DNA from: Amphibalanus amphitrite
Lineage: Eukaryota > Arthropoda > Thecostraca > Balanomorpha > Balanidae
Length of the DNA stretch: 64,000 nucleotides
Assembly (NCBI RefSeq): GCF_019059575.1
Contig: NW_024881842.1
Span: forward strand, 62,001-126,000
Direction of reading: 5' to 3'
Shown here: positions 1 through 12,963 of the stretch, in pieces
Layout of the letters: each line of letters opens with the position of its first letter
Position numbering within the stretch: the stretch's first letter is position 1
The notes under the pieces: generated by a model
Databases searched by the model: none
What the model saw: the letters and a program-made list of their open reading frames with translations, nothing else
Told to the model about the DNA's origin: nothing
Position numbers and translations under genes: made by a program

Positions 1-1148
1 ATCTGTCAGAGCACATCACTGAAGTCGTTTTTTAGCCCTCTCCGCAGCCGTCTGGAGTGCAGCGAGCGGTCAGCAACCATCTAATGAGGACGACCGCTCG
101 CGTGCCCCGACCGGCAGGTTTTCGGCGAGGGCGAACACGGCCCAACCCTCTGGCTAATCAGCAGCTCTGTGTTATTGTTTTATGGACAGGTGCTCGGTAA
201 GACAAAGGCCCTTTGTAGCCGGACGGTTTTTGCATGTGTCCTTTGCCAGTGTTGTGCGTGCGGCGCTCCCACCTTTTATGATCACTATCTCCGCTTGAAC
301 AATGAGAGCACCAGTGCAAGCCTCTCCTCCGAAATGTTTCCACTGGTCCAGGTAGCTACAGTGATTTTAACAGCAATGTGTGAGGACATATACATAAAAA
401 CCACCTTTGTGTTGTTGTATTTACGAGTCGGCCGTATCAGAACTTCAGTGCTGTCTTAAAAAGTTTAAACGTTCATTCATCTAATGAAATGTTCTTCCAT
501 CGCTCAGCGCTACCACAAACTATGTGATGCCGCGATCTTGCACAAATGCATGCTACCCAGCCCAAAAGTGTTTGATACAAACGGTTAATGGGGCACGATC
601 CATTTCGAGCTCGCCAATACGGCCAATAGAGCTGTCCCGAACCCTGAAATGCAATTCCATTGGTTCGTCTGAGACGGCATGCTCTAAAGGGTGACTGCAA
701 TGCAGCAGAAAGGTCAAGACTAACTTATTATTGAAATATTAAATTTGATACTTATATCCCTCCATAATCTTATTGCGGTGCACTCGTACAGTCTGGTCTT
801 GTATCTATCCAGCACGAACCTTTCAAGTTTCAATGCATACTATTTCATACATTTCCTCATTTTCCCCAATCCATCTCAGTGCCACGCCCACATCAATAAG
901 TTCCCACAGCTTCTTGGGCACGTTGATATGGGCGTCTCTGGATATGGGTGCCAAAGTGCGATTGCCGAAGCGTGGGTGTCTGGGTGTGGATATTCGAGAT
1001 GTAGGCGCCGGGGTGCGGTTTCTCCGTCAGTCGCGGTGCCAGTCGCGCACACTGGCCGCGGCGCGCTGTGCTAAATGTCACGCTAACAGCCTCCATTCAG
1101 TGGCCCATTTGCATTCCACGGGCAACCCCTGACGCTAATCCCTGCGAT
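1..1148. other. Non-coding stretch, nothing recognised
   Basis: The open frames here are short, overlap each other on both strands and match no protein family I know. I see no inverted-repeat element, microsatellite or RNA gene before the minisatellite that begins near 1149. Confidence 0.5.
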
Positions 1149-1322
1149 CGCGGGCGGCAGCGAGCACTAGCAGACGGCAGAGGCGGCGTCAGCGAGCACT
1201 GAGAGGCGGGCAGAGGCGGCGTCAGCGAGCACTGGGAGGCGGACAGGGGCGGCGTCAGCGAACACTGGCAGACGGCAGGGGCGGCGTCAGCGAACACTGG
1301 GAGGCGGCAGAGGCGGCGTCAG
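1149..1322. repeat. Minisatellite, 32-33 bp unit, about 5 copies
   Basis: The core GGCGGCGTCAGCGA recurs at 1182, 1215, 1248, 1280 and 1312, so the spacing is 33, 33, 32 and 32 bp. Because 33 is 11 codons, a minus-strand frame reads a repeated 11-residue peptide. That is a by-product of the period and not evidence of a gene. Confidence 0.9.
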
Positions 1323-2044
1323 TACAGATGGAGTGGGGGCTGAGGAAGGGAGAGGCAGTTGTCTATCCCAACCCCTATCCCTATTCCCAATACCCTGGAT
1401 TGGGATAGAGATGCAGCATTATATACGAGATGGGATAGTAAATATCAGGGGATACATAATTACACACGGGCGCCACTTTCTGAAATTTGTTGGTAGGGCT
1501 CTAATGGCTAATTCTAGGATATCATTTAACTATTCTTACCATGCAGTGTCATGTGGCTAATGTTAAGATTCTGAAATCATTGGTAGGGCCCGGGCCCTAC
1601 CAAGCCTATACAAAACGACACCCATGTAATTACATACTGACTACTGCTGATCTTAAATCTTTCACCTGACATTTTATTGGAAAGTTTGCACGATTAAACT
1701 TAAAACACAATTAAAACAATGAAGCTGGAAAAGTTTCACTTTCATTCCTTTTTTGTCTTTTCCATGTTTTGAATTAATTCGCCCAGCGTTATCAAAGTGG
1801 TTAAAGAGGCACTGATAGTCAATGTTCAAGTTTACTTACAATTGATCGAGGGAGGCTTAGCAGTACGGTCAGTTTGACTATTCCTAATCCTCTAAAAGCG
1901 GTTTTTAATAGCAGTGAATCACCACGATAAGCCTAATCCAACGCTTGTCGTTTATACCACAAGAAGCCACGCTTAGCATTCATTAGACTTAAGCCCTTCC
2001 ATGATTGCAAATGCAGACGATAAGTCATTCGTTTGTGACGTCCA
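1323..2044. other. Non-coding stretch with one palindrome
   Basis: No gene is seen. The sequence CTGAAAT, a short spacer and TTGGTAGGGC occurs near 1481-1500 and again near 1571-1590, and the second copy runs into the palindrome at 1580-1603. The remainder is AT-rich and unremarkable. Confidence 0.5.
1580..1603. repeat. Perfect 24 bp palindrome
   Basis: The sequence is its own reverse complement over 24 bases, centred on GGGCCCGGGCCC. It could form a cruciform or be the fused ends of two inverted copies of a TTGGTAGGGC-ended repeat; a similar half-site lies about 90 bp upstream. Confidence 0.85.
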
Positions 2045-2048
2045 TTAA

Positions 2049-3227
2049 CCCGCGCCCCGCTGGGCTATTCAGCCATACGCGCCCTGCTGGGGGGGGGGGG
2101 CAGATTCTGCCCCCCTGTCTAACTTCCGAACCGATGGTCGTAGAAAGACGAGGAAAACGGCAATCGAAAGCTCTCAACAAGGCGGATCTTAAGAGCCCAA
2201 ATTTTTTTTGCTTAAGTAGGTCAGACGTCAGGTCAAGGTCAGGTCAAGGGTACAAAATGCAAGTTTCTTCAGTATCGGCCTTGCACCGTAGTTGCCGAAG
2301 AATGGACTGAGACTGATTGCCCAAAACGTGTTCTTAGACTACCAAGACAATATTCGTTGCACACAATGTCATTCAAAGGTCAAGGTCAAGGTCAGGTCAG
2401 GTCAGGTCAGGTCACCAAAAACAAAATATAGAAAAGGGCATGTGCGACACATGTTTTATGGGTCATTTTACTCATGGAATTCAATAGGCACACTCAATAA
2501 GTGATATGGACCACCTCTGGATGAATTTCAGGTCAAGGTCAGGTCAAGGTCAGGTCAAGTGAGGTCAAATTTTGAAGTTGGTTGTTAAGGCCTAAAAAGG
2601 TGTCTATCCGATGCAGTTTTTCACGGCGAATCGAATGGTGCTATTTTTGTTTCCGTACGAGGTCTAGAACTTCCAAAAAAAAATCATTTTTTCAAAAAAA
2701 ATGTGTGTCGTGACGTCATAAAATTTTGAATAACTCCCACATTTTTGAACCGATTCTTCTGAAAATTGGTATGTAGGTGCATATAGACCACTTCTTTGAC
2801 ATATATTCCGGTTTTTTCGATAAACTCAAAATTTTGGATTTTATAAATATTTTCCCTAAAAAGTCAGTTTTTTGGAAAAATTTTGGCCAAAATCCAAAAT
2901 TTTCAAAAAACCGAGATGGCCATTTGATAGACAAAGTAGAATCACGTATAACCTTTTTTGTTACGTCTTGATTCCTTTAAAAAGGAAGATGTTAGCGGCG
3001 TTTGAAATTTTGCCGTTTTTGAGGCGAAAATGGCGAACATGACGTCACTAAAACGTCAATTTCTCAAAAAATTTCCGACGGATTTCGCTCAAATTTTCAG
3101 GGAACGTGTCAAATTGATGTATGATAAGGTACTGAAAGTTTGACGTCGCTGGCGTAACGCGTTTAGAAGTTATTGGCGAAAAACGGGAGGGGGGCAGATT
3201 CTGCCCCCCCCCCCAGCGGGGCGCGGG
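2049..3227. mobile_element. piggyBac-type non-autonomous element, 1179 bp
   Basis: The ends are a perfect 16 bp terminal inverted repeat, CCCGCGCCCCGCTGGG at 2049-2064 and its complement at 3212-3227. Each end is flanked by TTAA (2045-2048 and 3228-3231). A TTAA target with ends that begin CCC is the signature of the piggyBac superfamily. No transposase frame is present, so the element must have been moved by an enzyme encoded elsewhere. A run of G and a small G/C hairpin built around CAGATTCTG lie inside both ends. The left end carries an extra 27 bp that partly duplicates the terminus (near 2078-2091). The interior has three clusters of AGGTCA repeats. The superfamily assignment is by ends and target only. 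Confidence 0.8.
2218..2572 (+). repeat. Three clusters of AGGTCA direct repeats
   Basis: AGGTCA or AGGTCAAGGTCA units recur at about 2218-2250, 2376-2412 and 2530-2572, mostly as head-to-tail repeats spaced 0 to 1 base. AGGTCA is the classical half-site bound by nuclear hormone receptors. Whether anything binds here is unknown. The clusters may be simple expansion of a 5-6 bp unit inside the mobile element. Confidence 0.8.
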
Positions 3228-3231
3228 TTAA

Positions 3232-3990
3232 ATATATGCCGAACTGTTGACACTGACAGCAGGCCGCTAAAGGTCCGACCTGGCGTATGGCTCATTAAAA
3301 CGAGCTTAATGGCTCCTAAAGCAGGGCTAATCAGGGTGGAAACACAAGTGCTACTGGTCACGCTCAATGCAAATGGTCGCCTCAGCCGCGCTGTGATTTT
3401 CTAAAAAGGTGTATTTCGGGCTCGGTGTAAACCGATGTGTCATGTGATGTCGAGATTAAAGGTGATAAATAGCCGTGAAGAACATTCCGTGACTAAAATA
3501 GAAGCTCATTTGCCCTGCAGGTGCTGAGCGTGACAATTAATAAAATCTTGAGCTATTTTTGGAGCTGTGGCACTGTGTACTCAGATGACATGTCTGTATT
3601 TAAAATATGATAGTGGCTGAAAGAAATGAAAATGCATCCTGAAATAGTTCAAAAATAATCTCATGATGGCTAGTTAAGTGGAATTCACTAAATGCAAGCA
3701 AGACTTTCACAGAGTCCAACTTAATTTACGTCTGTCGTCAGTCACAATTAAACAAAGATCCACTTCAATCGACTAAAAACATGATGTCTTTCATTCATCA
3801 ACATTCCAGGTGAACATCGAAACTAGTTAAAATGATCCAATAGGGTTGGGACCTATCTGCATGCTCTGTATGTTTTGGTAAAATAAAAAAGCTCAGAATT
3901 TTTAATGATTTAATTTAAAATCACTTTGTTAAAAAAATGCCTAGTTAGTTCAGAAATTAATTATTTGTGGCTGAAAACAACTTGCTTCTG
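3232..3990. other. AT-rich non-coding stretch
   Basis: No frame, repeat or RNA gene is recognised between the piggyBac-type element and the candidate promoter near 4008. Confidence 0.5.
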
Positions 3991-4055
3991 ATTGGTCGGG
4001 CTAATCATGACGTCACATGTAGGTATATAACTGTCTGTATATTTGGCGCAGTTGA
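3991..4055 (+). promoter_or_regulatory. Candidate core promoter: CCAAT, CRE, TATA
   Basis: ATTGG (reverse CCAAT) at 3991-3995 is followed by the palindromic cAMP-response element TGACGTCA at 4008-4015. A TATATAA box lies at 4024-4030 and CAGTT, which resembles part of an arthropod initiator, at 4049-4053. The order is right for a promoter. The TATA-to-initiator distance of about 26 bases is a little short. No convincing gene begins immediately downstream; a candidate exon lies 430 bp further on. Chance is a real alternative in AT-rich DNA. Confidence 0.25.
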
Positions 4056-4481
4056 GACATACATTTTCTATGTATTTTCCTATGGTAAATCGGAGTGATT
4101 GGTCGTGTTTTCAGTGTCTCTTTATTTTGCGCTGGTATTGCGTGGCTAAGAAGTTTTATCAAGAATGGCATATACTAAAATGTTCCTATAATAATGGAGC
4201 TTCAATATCTGTGAGATTTATTGGCAAGCGAAAACTGATTTCGCTGTTATTTTATCTGGAAATTACTCATTTTTTAGGTCAATATTCAAAATATTTTACG
4301 GGAACAAGTTGGCACTTTTCTTGATTTTTGCACTCAAATCGCGTGCGATTCAACTGTATTGGAACTTGCAAAAAAGCTTGGTGATTAATTAACTGTGTTG
4401 TTATGGCACTGTTTGCAAAGCATGGATAATGAAACTCTGCCAAAGACTTAGCTACATAGCAATGCCTCAAGTAATACGCAG

Positions 4482-4797
4482 GAGGGACAGAATTCAGAGT
4501 CCGATCGAGAAGAACCGGTGCAAATGCTACGAAGACAGGCAGCTCTGATACAATAGCTAGTCGTCTCACTACTCTCACTCCATTAGACCAGCTGATTCCT
4601 GACAGCACCGACTCGGATGCAAAGATGGAGCTCATCTTCCAAGCCAGAAACCAGTTCTTTGATGGAAGATGTGATGCTGCCTCTGTCTCTGCTTTGTTAG
4701 CCACTTTGGACGGGGCGGAGCTCTGCTCCTTGCGTGAGCGGTTATTCGCCTGTCATCCAGAAATAGTTCCTTCGTTTGCTGGCCGTTCCCTGATTAG
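4482..4797 (+). CDS. Candidate internal exon of an unknown host gene
   Basis: I do not recognise this protein. A frame that includes the ATG at 4625 stays open from just after a stop at about 4472 to a stop near 4877. The stretch from 4482 to 4797 reads as an ordinary soluble peptide: an Arg-rich start, a Thr/Ser/Asp segment, then a Leu- and Cys-containing helical part (SALLATLDGAELCSLRERLF, about residues 65-84 of the exon). It is preceded by an AG (4480-4481) and followed by GTGCAA (4798-4803), so it could be an internal exon. The pyrimidine tract and the donor are both weak. A 141-codon antisense frame overlaps it and looks less protein-like. It could also be a chance frame or a decayed transposon gene. 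Confidence 0.25.
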
Positions 4798-7419
<2,622 letters not shown>

Positions 7420-7534
7420 AATTAACTCTCCGGGTTTAGCCACTTTACCGCGTGTTGCACCAATGCCCGCCTTGGCGGACATGCTTGTCATGCTGAAGAA
7501 ATAGCTGGGTTTGTCTGCGGGGGACCGCTGGCGC

Positions 7535-7640
7535 CGCCACAGGGATCAAACCTGGTGTTCTGGTGTTGGCTTCCCGACAGGTGCAGCTCGGGTGCGGCCA
7601 CCATCCGCGTGAGACATGCAACGCGCTCTCTCAGAGAAAC
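7535..7640 (-). repeat. Possible tRNA-derived SINE head
   Basis: On the minus strand GGTTTGATCCC (7542-7552) resembles the RNA polymerase III B box. A weak A-box-like TGGCCGCACC lies about 38 bases upstream (7591-7600). The long GA tract (minus sense) about 120 bp further downstream could be the tail of such an element. The A box departs from consensus and no acceptor stem forms, so this is tentative. Confidence 0.2.
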
Positions 7641-8267
7641 AGCGGTCATTAGTGAGACACAAATCACACGGGTATGTGGGAGCGGTTGTGGGTCAGTGAT
7701 AGTTTGAGGCCGTCTTCTCTAGAGATGCAACTGTTTTAGCCCGCGCTTGACTGAGTCGAGGACAAGTCTTCAGCCGACCGCCAGTTGACTGAGGGGTCTT
7801 CGCGAAAACGTCGAAAAAGTGTTGGGCGTGGACTTATCAGGTACAAGTAACGAGCAGCATCCGCGCTAACTTGGTTCATTGCATGTCTAAATTCGGATGT
7901 CATCTTCATAAACCATTCATTTGTGGCATATATTCATCATTAGGTGTCCCAGCAATAGACGATAGACCCGACCCCTATCAGACCCGGCCACATTCGTTTA
8001 CGTAATTACGTTCTCAGATTCCTCCCACTGACTTGCGGTCCCGCTAAATCCCATACTAAACCCTCCCTCTGGACGATCAAAGTAGGCAGCGGATGTATCC
8101 GGCAGACTGCGTGCGACAGCCGTGCAGGCGCACGCAGCCGAGATGAACAGCGGAAAATTGAACGGGATCGCAGGCACGCGCCTATACACAGACTTAATCC
8201 GGACCGCATCGTGGTGGTGACTGGCTCACAATATAATTACTAATTAGCAAATTGGTTAAAGTATCAG
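7641..8267. other. Non-coding stretch, nothing recognised
   Basis: Only short overlapping frames are present. I see no repeat or RNA gene. Confidence 0.5.
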
Positions 8268-8278
8268 CATAGTGTAAT

Positions 8279-8300
8279 AAATAACAAGTGAAGACACTTC
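8279..8300 (+). repeat. Left arm of 22 bp perfect inverted repeat
   Basis: The arm begins AAATAACAAG and ends ACACTTC. It matches 12964-12985 in reverse complement with no mismatch. It is partly self-complementary (AAGTG/CACTT), which reduces but does not remove its significance. Confidence 0.8.
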
Positions 8301-8639
8301 GATTATTTTGTGTAATGCGTTTTCTTCTGCCGGAAGTGCTCTCTCAGAAAATCAACGATATCTGATGACGATTGATGACGTTTTCGTCATTGTAGTGCAA
8401 AAGTTTCATCCCTGTAGTGAAAACTTCTAACCCAAGAAACTACTATCCAAGTTAGTAGTTATATAAGTGTTGGTTTTAACAGCTAATTCACCCTTATTTT
8501 CTACAAAACACTGAAAATAAATCCCTCTACACGCAACTTGAAATGAAATATCACTTAAACATAATGAGAAGACCAAAAACCTATTTTTACTACACATCTT
8601 TACAAGCTAAGAATGTCTTCTTTATGCCAAAATGGGTAT

Positions 8640-8825
8640 AGCGTATGAACACAGGGACAGGCCCGACAGCTCGCAATACCTAAGAATTCATGTTCTCTTA
8701 TCAGGCATATCGTTCGGAAGCTGTGTAAATGCCGACGCAGTGTTAAAATGAGCCAAACAGCTATTCATCAACTGGGCATTTCACCAGGCTGAAACGCATC
8801 GATGTCCCCTGATTTTGCATATTTT
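8640..8825 (+). repeat. Diverged first monomer of the satellite array
   Basis: The segment ending GCATCGATGTCCCCTGATTT (8798-8817) and running to 8825 aligns with the CATCGATGTCCTCTGATTTT segment of the main array. The LINE interrupts it immediately afterwards, and the continuation resumes near 10124. Confidence 0.65.
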
Positions 8826-10120
8826 AGATAGATAGATAGATAGATAATGTATTAGGATCCTCCACAAAGTGGATTTTATGGTATCCACGTCAATACATAA
8901 ATGCAAAACACTTTTGACAGACATTGCACAGACAAGACAAACCAACGCCAGACACCTATCTATCAAACATACAATGTTAAAATTGCACAGTCGTGCTAAA
9001 CTGTGGCTACTCTAAAAATGAACACCCTATAAAAGTGGAAATATAGAAGGCAATGAAATAGGTGCCTGGTGCATGACATCAGCATACAAGCTGATGGTAA
9101 AATATGTAAATGGCTACAAAATAGATAGAAATCCTTAAAGAAAATAAGAACCACTAAAATGCATACATGTAGGTAGATACTATATAGATAAAAAAATAAA
9201 AGGCACGAGGACAGACCTATCACTTCAGAACACTGTTCCATGCAGCAACTGCTCTAAAAAGAAAACTGCGTCGCGCCATCTCTGTTTTGACGCGTGGCAA
9301 CTGCAGCTGGCCACTCGCTGCTTCTCGGGTACTCTGGCCGGATATCTCAGAGCGATGCACGAGCTTCGCTCTCAGGATCTCCGATGCGTCTGACGCAGTG
9401 AGTAGTCGTTTTACAATCGAGATATCATGATCCTTCAGCATATCATCCAGCTTTCCCCATCCGAGCTGCTGCAGCACCGGTGTAACATGTTCGCGGCGGC
9501 CGAGTCCAGTTACAATCCTAGCACCGAAGTTCACAGCCTTCTGGATCCGCTTCTTCTGCTCTACCGTGCAGCTACCCCAAACACTGATACAATAGCGCAC
9601 ATGTGGAAGGACTAGCGCTTCAACGAGCAGGCGCTTGGTATCCTCTGGTAGTCGGTGACGCATCCTGGCCAGGCCTATCAACACAGCGTAGCAGCGCTGC
9701 ACAGCTGCTGATACATGTTTTTCCCACGTCAGATGCCGATCAATGATGACGCCCAGAACCTTGACACTTTGAGCTGGGAGAATCGTATCTGTTCCAAATT
9801 TAACTGAGAAATTTTCCTCAAAGATTTTCCGCTTCGATTTAATAATAACCATTTCCGTTTTGGATGGATTTATCCTCAGTCTGTTCTGAGTGAACCACTT
9901 AAATGCAGTGGAGAGGTTACGTTCGACTCGATTTTTAAGAATGTCACTGTTTGAAGGCAGTTCTGTGTCCAGGAATTGGGCGTCATCTGCGTACAAAATC
10001 ACTTTGCCGTAGGGCATGTGTGCGGTCAGGTCGTTCGTAAAAAGTAAAAATAGAACAGGTCCCAAAATGGATCCCTGGATCACACCATGCGTGACGTCAT
10101 AGGCACGTGTCGACCTATAT
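8826..10120 (-). mobile_element. 5'-truncated LINE (CR1/Jockey-like) inserted in the satellite
   Basis: The minus-strand element ends in a GATA-type tail (TATC in its own sense, 8825-8846), as CR1/Jockey-group LINEs with short tandem tails do. It begins abruptly inside the reverse transcriptase near 10112-10120. The satellite monomer broken at 8825 resumes near 10124, so the insertion is about 1.30 kb. This agrees with the 1487 bp between flanking landmarks (8801 and 10288) less the normal 183. No clear target duplication is visible. Confidence 0.8.
9220..10112 (-). pseudogene. LINE reverse transcriptase, C-terminal part only
   Basis: This is the C-terminal half of a non-LTR retrotransposon ORF2. 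Translation from about 10112 gives the RT segment THGVIQGSILGPVLF (the usual form is SGVPQGS), then the YADD catalytic motif. The thumb-like region (WFTQNRLRINPSKTEM, LGVIIDRHLTWEKH) and the C-terminal tail ending RAVAAWNSVLK follow. The endonuclease, the RT palm before the PQG box, and the first catalytic aspartate are missing because of 5' truncation, so it cannot be functional. The frame stops at WNSVLK, slightly before the family's usual LP-x-x-IR ending, so the tail may also be broken. The family is CR1/Jockey-like by these motifs; the exact clade is uncertain. A TAA lies in frame just upstream of the retained coding part. Confidence 0.85.
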
Positions 10121-10123
10121 TAT

Positions 10124-12800
10124 AATGCATTCAATAGGAACAATGAACATGCGATGACTCTCATTCATTTCGCGCAATAAAAAGCATAGGTTCTCAAGTC
10201 AAAGTGAAGGAAAAGACCGATCAAAATGACTCGTATAATACAGACTTTGTTTAAATACTCTACACTTTTAGGGGCTGGTACTGTTATGGTGTCCTCTATT
10301 TTTGAATATTTTCATACCGGTTCTGTCACATTGCATTCAGTTAGCGATCATACATGCAATAAAAACAGTGGGTTCTCGAGAGTAAAGTTACGGAATAGAG
10401 TGAATGCTGATACGATGTTCAACATGTTAGAGCGCAGTTAGATCGAGTAGGACTTTCATCGGGCTGTGGCACATCGATGTCCTCTGATTTTGAATATTTT
10501 CACGCATTTTATAAAAAAATGCGATTATTTTCTTTCATTAAATGCAATAAAAAACATGGGTTCTCGAGTTTATGTCAATCAAAGGACCGATCAAAATGGG
10601 TTATATTTTAGAGACGTTGTCAAAATACCCTACACTTTTTAGGAGCCGGTGGTCTTATGATGTCCTCTGTTTTTGAATATTTTCATACCGGTTCTGTCAC
10701 AATGCATTCAGTAAGCGACCATACATGCAATAAAAACAGTGGGTTCTCGAGAGTAACGTTACGGAATAAGAGTGAATGCTGATACGATGTTCCGCATGTT
10801 AGAGCGCAGTTAGATCGAGTAAGACTTTCATCGGGCTGTGGCACACCGATGTCCTCTGATTTTGAATATTTTTACGCATTTTATAAGAAAATGCGATTAT
10901 TTTCTTTCATTAAATGCAATAAAAAACATGGGTTCTCGAGTCTATGTCATTCATAAGACCGATCAAAATGGGTTATGTTTTAGAGACGTTGTCAAAATAC
11001 CCTACACTTTTTAGGAGCCGGTGGTGTTATGATGTCCTCTGTTTTTGAATATTTTCATCAGGGCTGCGGAGTCGGAGTCGGAGTCGGAGTCGGAGTCGGA
11101 GTCGGAGTCGGAGTCGGAGTCGGTCGGAGTCGACAGTTTTGACTGGAGTCGGAGTCGGATTCGTAGTCGATTTTGGAAGCCGGAGTCGGAGTCGGAGTCG
11201 GAGTCACCGAAAAAAATCCATCGACTCCGCAGACCTGGCGGGCTGCGGAGTCGGGAGTCGGAGTTGGAGTCGGTCGGAGTCGATAGTTCTGCCCGGAGTC
11301 GGAGACGGAGTCGGAGTTGGTTTTTGAAAGCCGGAGTCGGAGTCGGAGTCGGAGTCACTGAAAATCTATCGACTCCGCAGCCCTGATTTTCATACCGGTT
11401 CTGTCAAATTACATTCAGTAAGCGACCATACATGCCATAAAAACAGTGGGTTCCCGAGAGTAACGTTACGGAATAGAGTGAATGCTGATACGATGTTCAA
11501 CATGTTGGAGCGCACTGCGCAGTTAGATCGAGTAGCACTTTCATCGGGCTGTGGCACATCGATGTCCTCTGATTTTGAATATTTTCACGCATTTTATAAG
11601 AAAATGCGATTATTTTCTCTCATTAAATGCAATAAAAAACATGGGTTCTCGAGTCTATGTCATTCAAAGGACCGATCAAAATGGGTTATGTTTTAGAGAC
11701 GTTGTCAAAATACCCTACACTTTTTAGGAGCCGGTGGTGTTATGATGTCCTATGTTTTTGAATATTTTCATACCGGTTCTGTCACAATGCATTCAGTAAG
11801 CGACCATACATGCAATAAAAACAGTGGGTTCTCGAGAGTAACGTTACGGAATAAGAGTGAATGCTGATACGATGTTCAGCATGTTAGAGCGCAGTTAGAT
11901 CGAGTAAGACTTTCATCGGGCTGTGGCACACCGATGTCCTCTGATTTTGAATATTTTTACGCATTTTATAAGAAAATGCGATTATTTTCTTTCATTAAAT
12001 GCAATAAAAAACATGGGTTATCGAGTCTATGTCATTCATAAGACCGATCAAAATGGGTTATGTTTTAGAGACGTTGTCAAAATACCCTACACTTTTTAGG
12101 AGCCGGTGGTGTTATGATGTCCTCTGTTTTTGAATATTTTCATACCGGTTCTGTCAAATTACATTCAGTAAGCGACCATACATGCCATAAAAACAGTGGG
12201 TTCTCGAGAGTAACGTTACGGAATAGAGTGAATGCTGATACGATGTTCAACATGTTGGAGCGCACTGCGCAGTTAGATCGAGTAGCACTTTCATCGGGCT
12301 GTGGCACATCGATGTCCTCTGATTTTGAATATTTTCACGCATTTTATAAGAAAATGCGATTATTTTCTCTCATTAAATGCAATAAAAAACATGGGTTCTC
12401 GAGTCTATGTCATTCAAAGGACCGATCAAAATGGGTTTTGTTTTAGAGACGTTGTCAAAATACCCTACACTTTTTAGGAGCCGGTGGTGTTATGATGTCC
12501 TCTGTTTTTGAATATTTTCATACCGGTTCTGTCACAATGCATTCAGTAAGCGACCATACATGCAATAAAAACAGTGGGTTCTCGAGAGTAACGTTACGGC
12601 ATAAGAGTGAATGCTGATACGATGTTCAGCATGTTAGAGCGCAGTTAGATCGAGTCGGACTTTCATCGGGCTGTGGCACATCGATGTCCTCTGACTTTGT
12701 GTGTACCAAGGCATTCTGTAGGAGACTGGGATTATTTACCTTCATTTAGTGGAATAAAAAACGTGGGTTTTCATGTCTAAGTCAATTAAAAAATCCATCA
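10124..12800 (+). repeat. Satellite array, alternating 183/189 bp monomers
   Basis: The landmark GATGTCC (or a variant) occurs at 10288, 10476, 10659, 10848, 11031, 11561, 11744, 11933, 12116, 12311, 12494 and 12683. Spacing alternates 183 with 188-195, apart from the 530 bp gap that holds the 335 bp hAT insertion. The two monomer types share GATGTCCTCTG, TTTTGAATATTTT, ATGCAATAAAAA and GGGTTCTCGAG, so the roughly 372 bp unit is itself a diverged duplication. Seven extra bases (CGCACTG) mark every second dimer from 11510 on, giving a 750 bp higher-order period. The last copy decays after about 12697. Frames of up to 110 codons inside are not genes. Confidence 0.9.
11059..11385. mobile_element. 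hAT-type MITE, head-to-tail dimer, rich in GGAGTC
   Basis: The ends are CAGGGCTGCGGAGTCG (from 11059) and its complement (to 11385). They are flanked by an exact 8 bp duplication ATTTTCAT (11051-11058 and 11386-11393). An 8 bp target duplication with CAG-type ends is the hAT signature. The interior is (GGAGTC)n with two related halves. The first runs 11059-11237 and closes with GACTCCGCAGACCTG. The second starts at 11239 with CGGGCTGCGGAGTCG. The element is thus two copies in tandem that moved as one. It lacks any transposase gene. Frames that read Ser-Glu-Ser-Glu are artefacts of the hexamer. Confidence 0.9.
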
Positions 12801-12963
12801 TGACGGGGCATGGAAGACGATGATGTAGGCTGAGGATAATGTTCAATGATTTAGGGAGTGACGTTTTATGACGTTTTATTACGTCATACTGCAGCGTGAG
12901 TAGCTACATAGCCCACTCCCAGCTGAAGAAAAGTTGTTACATGAGTTTGCATTATACATTGGT

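Noticed and set aside
4279-4704. 141-codon minus-strand frame
   Set aside because: Antisense to the more protein-like candidate exon, no recognised domain and no splice or promoter context. Kept out, though the choice of strand is not certain.
11478-12446. Two nearly identical 72-110 codon frames
   Set aside because: They are the same satellite monomers read in one frame. The repeat structure explains them, and other monomers carry indels that break the frame.
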